Below, piece by piece: positions 57,851 through 64,000 of a DNA stretch of 64,000 bases; the first letter of the stretch is position 1; each line of letters starts with the position of its first letter. Source of the stretch: Archilochus colubris (taxonomy: Eukaryota > Chordata > Aves > Apodiformes > Trochilidae). The translations under genes and the position numbers were made by a program. The stretch lies in assembly GCA_023079485.1 (NCBI GenBank), contig CM041104.1, positions 4,031,676 through 4,095,675 on the forward strand, given 5' to 3'. The notes beneath the pieces were generated by a model. That model was given only the letters and a program-made list of their open reading frames with translations. It did not search any database and was not told the origin of the DNA.

Positions 57851-59734
57851 TCACTTTCCTCTACCAATCCCTTTGAGCCAGCCAGTCCACCATTAGTGGT
57901 GACTCTCATTTAATCAGAATTCAGCCTTCAAATTTTCTGCAAGTCCATAGATAAATAAAGCAGCTGCTGTAGTTGATCATTTATTTATAAATCTATTTAT
58001 AATCTATGTTTTGCATATTAATCAAAACTACTCCATGTGGCAATTCCTGATTAAGAACCATTTTTTTGTCTTGTCTCTCTTGCCCCTAGATAATATGCAA
58101 AGAATTAGATTAGAAATACTTTTTATAAATAAATTATGATAAACTCCTGCTTTATTTATATATTCAGACAAAGGTGCCACTCTTCCAAACATTGGATTTC
58201 TCCCTCCTTCTCATACTCCCATCTCCCTGTCATATGGTAGGCTACATCAGTTGTGGCACTCAGTGATCCTTTAAAATGGGAATTCCTTGGATTTTTAGGT
58301 GGAAAAATGTCACTTCCCACCTCAAGTGAGACAGCCCAAGTCCTGACCCAAGGCAGCATTGTCAGAAGGAGTTGAGAGTTCAAGGTACTTTTTGTGCACA
58401 TGAAACCTGAAGAGTAAAAATAATATAAATTCAGGAAACATCTTGAAAGTTTGGGGCTGCAGAGTGTGACCTGCCAGGAGGAGAAGTGCTAGAAACAAGA
58501 GAATGGGGAAAAGCAGTTCTGAAAAATCAGGAACTCTTGGAACTTCCACTTGTAGAAAAGGACCAAATGCAAACAGGTTGCAAATGCAAACGCTGAGCTT
58601 GGTTGGATGAAGATGTCAGGAGCAGGATGCAGGTAGCTGAGGTCCTGACGACAGAAAGCCCTGGGCAGCAGCTCCTGTGCAGCATGACTGAGACCTTGGG
58701 CCACACAGGGATGTGGCAATGACATCCACCCCCTTTGGCTTCAGGAGCAGAAGGGCTCTGAGCCAGGCAGTAAGGAGCTGTGCATTTGCCACATTGCCTG
58801 GAGCTTTTTTCCACTGTCCCCCGTGACACCTGACCACTGGGGGCCCTGGGGATGCACTTTGCACCCCCATTGCCAGGGTATGATGGATCTCACCCCAGAA
58901 CCCTCAGGCTCCTCTCCCTGCAAAAGATTGTAAATGGATTCTCTTGTACTTTGTCAGTGTGCCCAGCTCTGCCATCCCTTGCTGTGGTCATTTTGTGAGG
59001 ATGGGGATGTTGGCACAAATGTGCTGGGTATCAGCTGCACAGGACAAGACCAAGATGGATCCCAGTGGGCAAACTGGGACCCAGCCAGTGCCAGGCTGGC
59101 TGGTGACAGGGCTGCTTGGATGGGAGGGTTTTGGGAGCTGCCTGGCACACTTCATGAGTGAGTATCCATTGAGATCAGGGTCTAACTCAACTTTTTGCGT
59201 CTTACTGGATGAAGCCTTGATATCATGTAATGAATTGTATCAGCAAAAAGTAACCTGTAAATGTGTTCCTAGCAGCTCCTGTGCATGGTCTCCTGAAGTG
59301 TACATACCTGAGAAATTGTGAAGTAGAGCACAGTATTGTGGAATATGATGAAACACTGATAGGAGCACATGTGCTGCAGATTTGAATGGTCCTTAGTGGG
59401 ACAATTCAAGTGTTTAAATAGTTTTAATTTAGTTTAGGGGTTTTGGTTATGTGCCTATTACCTGTTGTGTAAGCATTTTAGAGCATTACAGGATACAAAA
59501 GCAATCTTGTAACCAGCTGGCAAGAACTGAGAGAAATTATCAGAAAGCATTAGGTCCTGAGCCATGTGTGTTTGTGGTTCAAGTCATGTTTCTAGCCTTT
59601 AGGGTTGAATGGAAAAGGTTTAAAATAAAACCTAAATACATTCTGAGGACAGGAAGTAAAAGAAACAAAGGAAAAAAATCCCCAAATTTCTCAGGTCATG
59701 CTGAAGGAGATCAGGAATTAGGGTATGACGTGAG
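57851..59734. other. Non-coding sequence, no gene seen
   Basis: AT-rich up to about 58150, then GC-richer to about 59150 with chance frames on both strands (up to 125 codons). No repeat or RNA gene is recognised. Confidence 0.5.
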
Positions 59735-59895
59735 CTGGGAGACTTGGCTTCACTTCCTATTCCTGCCACATACTTTCTGTGTGACTTTGAGCAAGGTCTT
59801 TTTTCTTTTTTTTTCCCTTTGAATAGTGGGAATAATAACAACATCATATGTTGTGGCAATATTAGAAAACTAAATGCTAAAGTGACAATCATGGG
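59735..59895 (-). mobile_element. MIR SINE relic
   Basis: Read on the plus strand, CTTGGCTTCACTTCCTATTC, CTGCCACATACTTTCTGTGT, GACTTTGAGCAAGG, GAATAGTGGGAATAATAACA and GTGGCAATATTAGAAAAC match the reverse complement of MIR in order (CTGCCACTTACTAGCTGTGTGACCTTGGGCAAG, AAAATGGGGATAATAATA, GTTGTGAGGATTAAA). A T-rich insertion separates two blocks. This is the longest MIR copy of the window. Confidence 0.82.
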
Positions 59896-61784
59896 TATTT
59901 AGGAGAAAGTTTTGGATACAAACAAGTGATTTCGAAGGTCTTCCCCATATACCCAAGATCATTTAATTTAGCAACAAAATGCAGCAGCTCCTGGGGTGGG
60001 ACATGGCATGTCCCAGGATTAGAGCTGTCTTGTTACAGAGCTGATGTTCCCTAGAGTTTCTGGAAAGTTTGTCCTGAACACACCAGCTAAAGGATTTCTA
60101 TGCCCATGAAAAAGCTGAGCTTGTTAACACAGGGTTTGGGGATGAGCATTTAATTTGTTTTCATGTTCTGTTTTGTAAAGGTACTTGTTTGGAAGCAGAG
60201 GCAGTCCCGGATCAGCCTGTATTGAGTATCAGAGTTTAACAGATTTGTAGCACACAGCCATGTGTTTACAGCTCTTCAGGCGGTGTAGAATTCAGAGGTG
60301 CAGAATACTGCACCAGAATAATGCCCAAGTTTAGGCTAAGAACGTGGTTGGGAACTATCTGTTCAGCTGATGGCTGAACTTTAATTTAAACAAAGGCCTG
60401 ATTTAGAAGAGCAGTGAGATTCTGCAGTTTGGGCTTTCTGCTCATTAGTGCTCTGTTCCTCCAGCTCCTGGCTTGCAGCCTTCTACCATCCTACACTTAG
60501 TGAGCCTGTGCATACCTGATGTTGTGTAGGGCACAGAGGATAGGGCCAGGAATGCCTACCCTGCTGTGCTTTATCTTGCTTAATGAACACTCTTCCTTCA
60601 ATAACTTTATTGCCCTCTGCATGTTCCAGGATCCTTAATTACTTTCTGCTTGGCAGACAGGATCCTTTTATTTTTGCTAAGTATTACCAGATTCCCCAAG
60701 CATCACTATCCGCAGGGAGAATGTCATAATAATTGAACCACAAACAAGCTACATGGAAAAGAAGACAAAAGAGACAAATAAAAAGTCAGCTCTTCTTTCA
60801 CCATCAAAAACTAAAGAAAAAAAAAAAAGAAACTTGGAGGCTCCACTATATTTTTTGTTACCTTTAGAAAAAGGACATGAGGCATTTCCCCATGTTCCAA
60901 CTGTGTACACAAAGCTTGTGGTCAGAGACAACAGGCCAGACCTGGAGGCTAAATCAAGACCTGGTGCAAGATTAAACTCCTTGGTTGTTATTATGGCCTT
61001 TGGCAGTGAGATTTCTGTTGAATTATCCTCTCTTTGTGAGGATGTTAGACTCTCCCTTGCTCTGCCTGTGCTGTTATAAATGACTTGATGAACTTGGTTC
61101 TCTTCTTTTATGTTCTAATGTCTTTCATATTTGTAGCCACATATCATGTCAATGGCTGTGACTCTTGTATCTAAACTGTGCTTTTTTCTTTCCTTTTCAG
61201 TAACATCAAGAGAGAGTGATGCTGGGTATTTGTTGGGCTTTTTTTCCCCCTCCACCTGCATGAAAACCTATGTGTTAAATAATAAATAAATAAAAACAAA
61301 TTTTTTTTCCTTTTGTAGTTACAGAGGCAAGGTTGAAAACACAATTCACCATATCCTGAGAGGATCAAAATGCAAAGGCAAATTCAAACTGTGAGACTTC
61401 AATTTGATTGTCCACTTATAGATTTTGTTTCTCATGATCTCTGACTTCTTGCATATTCATAGCAATTTTCTCCACCTTTGTTGGCTATCTATAAATGTTG
61501 GTTTCTGTCTCCTGAAACTCAAAATATAATAAAACGCCAACTTTATACTGGCTATTCAAAAGTTGGGTTAAGAAGGGTCAGGGTTTAGTGATTTTATCTC
61601 AAGGGTTTTCCCTCGACTTGGTAAAACCAACAACAAAACCAAACCCCAATCAAACTAGAAGAGCAAGCTTTGCTTCAAAACTAATTTTCCTTCCTGAATT
61701 TTTGTCAGATCAAGAGGGTGTCATTCTTTGTTGTCCTGGTGTTTTAGATTCACTATAGAGCTAAAGATTTTTCCCTCCCAAGGC
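59896..61784. other. Non-coding sequence, no gene seen
   Basis: A-rich patch near 60821-60832 and an (AATA)n array near 61276-61297. Frames are under 110 codons and unsupported. Confidence 0.55.
61276..61297. repeat. (AATA)n microsatellite
   Basis: About four to five AATA units followed by A- and T-rich sequence. Confidence 0.85.
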
Positions 61785-61952
61785 AGAACACAATCTGACT
61801 TTACTCCTAATGTCCAGCCTAAATCTCCCCTCTTCAAGTTTTAAACCATTGCCCTTGTCCTCTCACTACACATCCATGTAAGAAGTCTTACCCCAGCTTT
61901 CTTGTAAGCCCCCTTCAGATATTGGGAGGTTGCTATAAGGTCACCAGCTTTG
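61785..61952 (-). mobile_element. Old CR1 LINE fragment of a different subfamily
   Basis: CCTAATGTCCAGCCTAAATC, TCCCCTCTTCAAGTTTTAAACC, CTTGTCCTCTCACTACA, CCAGCTTTCTTGTAAGCCCCC and GGTTGCTATAAGGTCACC are, in order, the reverse complement of the ORF2 C-terminal region in the CR1 group that reads CCCTCTTTCAGTTTAAAGCC and CACTACAAGCCCTTGT. The wording differs from the copies at 28781 and 41603. It has no 3' tail and is more diverged, so it is older. Confidence 0.85.
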
Positions 61953-63823
61953 TGGGCAGAAGGTAAAGATCTTGGAGACCACACCAATTTCAGTAGTTGC
62001 ATCATGATAATTAACAACCCTGGAGCTGTGGGTCCACCACTCCTGGACTTTTTTCACCAACTCATCTGCCCTGCTAAATTGTCTTTTCTATTTCTAACTA
62101 CTGTGGGGGAACAAGAGAGGCTTGGAATTGGTGTGTGGGAATCAATCTAAGAATCCTGTTTAGGTGCTTCCTCGAGGGTTTTAAGGAGTGTAAAAAAATC
62201 CAAACAAGCAAAAAAAAAAAAAATCCACTACTCTCATAACTTCCTTAGAAATGTCATCTGGAGATAGTAAAGGACAGGCAAGAACATCAGAATTGGGGCA
62301 AACAGAAGCAAAGAGAAGAAGGTGTGTGCTCCTATGAACATGCAGTGATTTAACTCTGGAAGATACAAAGCTTCTGTTGAACTGGGATGTTGTGATATCA
62401 GAGGGACTGAGGGACTTGCCTCTGAGGTGATGATGATTTATTGCCACGCTTCATTTGATAATTGGCAAGTGGAGAAAACCAGGTGCAGGACCAGGGAGGG
62501 AGGAAAATTTCTGTTCATCAGGTCACCTCTGACCTTCACAGTAAAACAGAAGAGGCCTCATCCTGTGCTGCCTTCTGCAGAAGTCAGGAGCTGGCTTTGA
62601 GCAGCTCTCCAGAGGCTGCAGAGACACGTGGAGAGGCAGCTTTCCCTCAGCTGCTCAGGGAGCTTGTGGATCCTGACTTGTCCTCTGGTACCCTGGAGCC
62701 ACCCTGTCCTGTGCTGCTGGCATAAAGGTACCGTGCAGTGTCTGTATGGGAATAAAATGCTGCAAACAGCTGCAGCCCTTCCAAATTATTTTCTCTCTGA
62801 AATTCTTCAGGGTCAAAAAGGTGGCCTCAGCAAAGCAACCAAAAAATGTGAGTAGTCCTTCAGGGCTTCTCATGGTGCTACACAAAACTTCAGTGGGAAG
62901 GCAGGTTTTTTTCCTGGGTTTAAGCAAATTTAGGATTTGTAAATGATGTCTGAGATTTCAGCTGCTTACTTTAGTCTCCAACAATTTTTGTCAATTTGTT
63001 GCTGTGTGGTCACACAGCACTGAGCAGCATAGGGGAAATTCCTCCAAAAGTTGTTTTTTGGGTGTAAAGGGATGGATAGATCTCTGCTAGAAGAAAGCCA
63101 GCCTGGGCTGAAATCATGGCCACTTGGCTGTGCTTCTCTCTGAGGCTGAGAAGGCCCAGGGATGTTGAGTTTTGCATCATTTTTGAGACACTTGGACACT
63201 GGCAGAGGGAAACTCAACTGAAGGCATTACAAGTGTGGAATCTTTTAAAGCTGTGATCAGAGATTTTTGCAGTGAAAAAGCAAAGTCCAAGAAGCTGCCT
63301 GCTGCTTACTGCCCACAGCTCCTGATTACTTCAGCTAATTTCAAGGCCTGAAAACAGTGTTGACAATGTGATTTCTGAAGCATGGGAAGTGATATTTTGT
63401 CGTGCAGTCTGTACCATATCTGTGTCAGGAGTTTCACTGCTTGTCCCTTGCAGCAACTTTCACCACTCCATCATCATGGCCCGGAATTAATGACCTTAAA
63501 CTGATGAAAGCAGATTTTTAAAAGTAAAATGCTTTCAGTTATTTGCTTTTCAGGTTGTTCTGAAGTTGTTTTAGCATGCACTGCTGAGCTGTATGCTTAC
63601 CTACATCAGAGAGAGGAACAGAGCTGCAGTAAAGCAGTCGGGGCTGGTGCCAATGGAGGGAAGGATGAAGCAGACAGCAAAATGTGAGCACCTTGCTCTG
63701 CTTCTCACAGCTCTCTGCTGTCTGTGCATCTCCCTTCCATCTGCTCCCCACGAGCTGCTGAGAGCCATCTCCTTTCTGCTCTGCTCCTCCCAGCTGGCCA
63801 TGCCATCTCTTGCTGGTTCCCTT

Positions 63824-63825
<2 letters not shown>
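61953..63825. other. Non-coding sequence, no gene seen
   Basis: A run of 13 to 14 As lies near 62209-62222. The frames at 62462-62725 and 62655-62927 are antisense to each other and show no domain. No repeat is recognised. Confidence 0.55.
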
Positions 63826-63861
<36 letters not shown>

Positions 63862-63862
63862 T
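63826..63862. repeat. (AT)n/(AC)n compound microsatellite
   Basis: About fourteen AT units followed by a short AC run. It generates Tyr-Ile artefact peptides on both strands. Likely polymorphic. Confidence 0.95.
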
Positions 63863-64000
63863 CATACACACTTTTTCTCCTCCTGCTTAGAAATAATGTC
63901 AGTCTGCATCTACACTTGTCTTTCACATCCAAATGGAATAATGTTGCTTAGCATCTCTGTTCTTAAAGCAAATTCCATAAAATAGCTCCTGGCCTTGCTT

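Overview
This window looks like nuclear DNA from a bird, or at least an archosaur. The best evidence is several 5'-truncated CR1 LINE copies, three of which keep the CR1 3' tail built from tandem ATTCTATG-type octamers. A few older MIR-like SINE remnants and many simple repeats are also present. I found no complete protein-coding gene, rRNA, tRNA, CRISPR array, operon or origin. Every long open frame was judged spurious or belongs to a dead LINE. The 64 kb is most simply a gene desert or part of a very large intron.

Layout. 1-12.4 kb: unique-looking sequence with a (CATCC)14 microsatellite, short tandem repeats, and three stretches bounded by good splice-like signals that could be small exons but are unproven. 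12.4-14.6 kb: an 87-base T homopolymer in a T-rich tract, then an AT-rich block, then a short palindromic repeat. 14.6-28.6 kb: mostly unique sequence with a 240-bp purine tract, homopolymers and one more exon-like stretch. 28.6-29.5 kb: a nested LINE locus, in which an old plus-strand CR1-type reverse transcriptase relic is split by a younger minus-strand CR1 3' end. 30.7-31.4 kb: a cluster of transcription-factor-like motifs and an ancient-looking palindromic repeat. 36.8-39.9 kb: minisatellites, a GC-rich segment with a CCAAT box, a TATA box and three 28-bp tandem repeats (possible promoter or solo-LTR U3), then a set of nested inverted repeats. 41.3-42.1 kb: a MIR relic and the longest CR1 copy of the window. 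42.1-64 kb: mostly unique sequence with a few MIR and CR1 relics, low-complexity GT-, T- and A-rich tracts, and an (AT)n/(AC)n tract near the right edge.

No genes act together here. The sequence reads as non-coding DNA carrying fossils of successive CR1 and MIR activity. A few non-repetitive, motif-dense islands may be regulatory. Repeat family names rest on recognition by eye, not on a database search.
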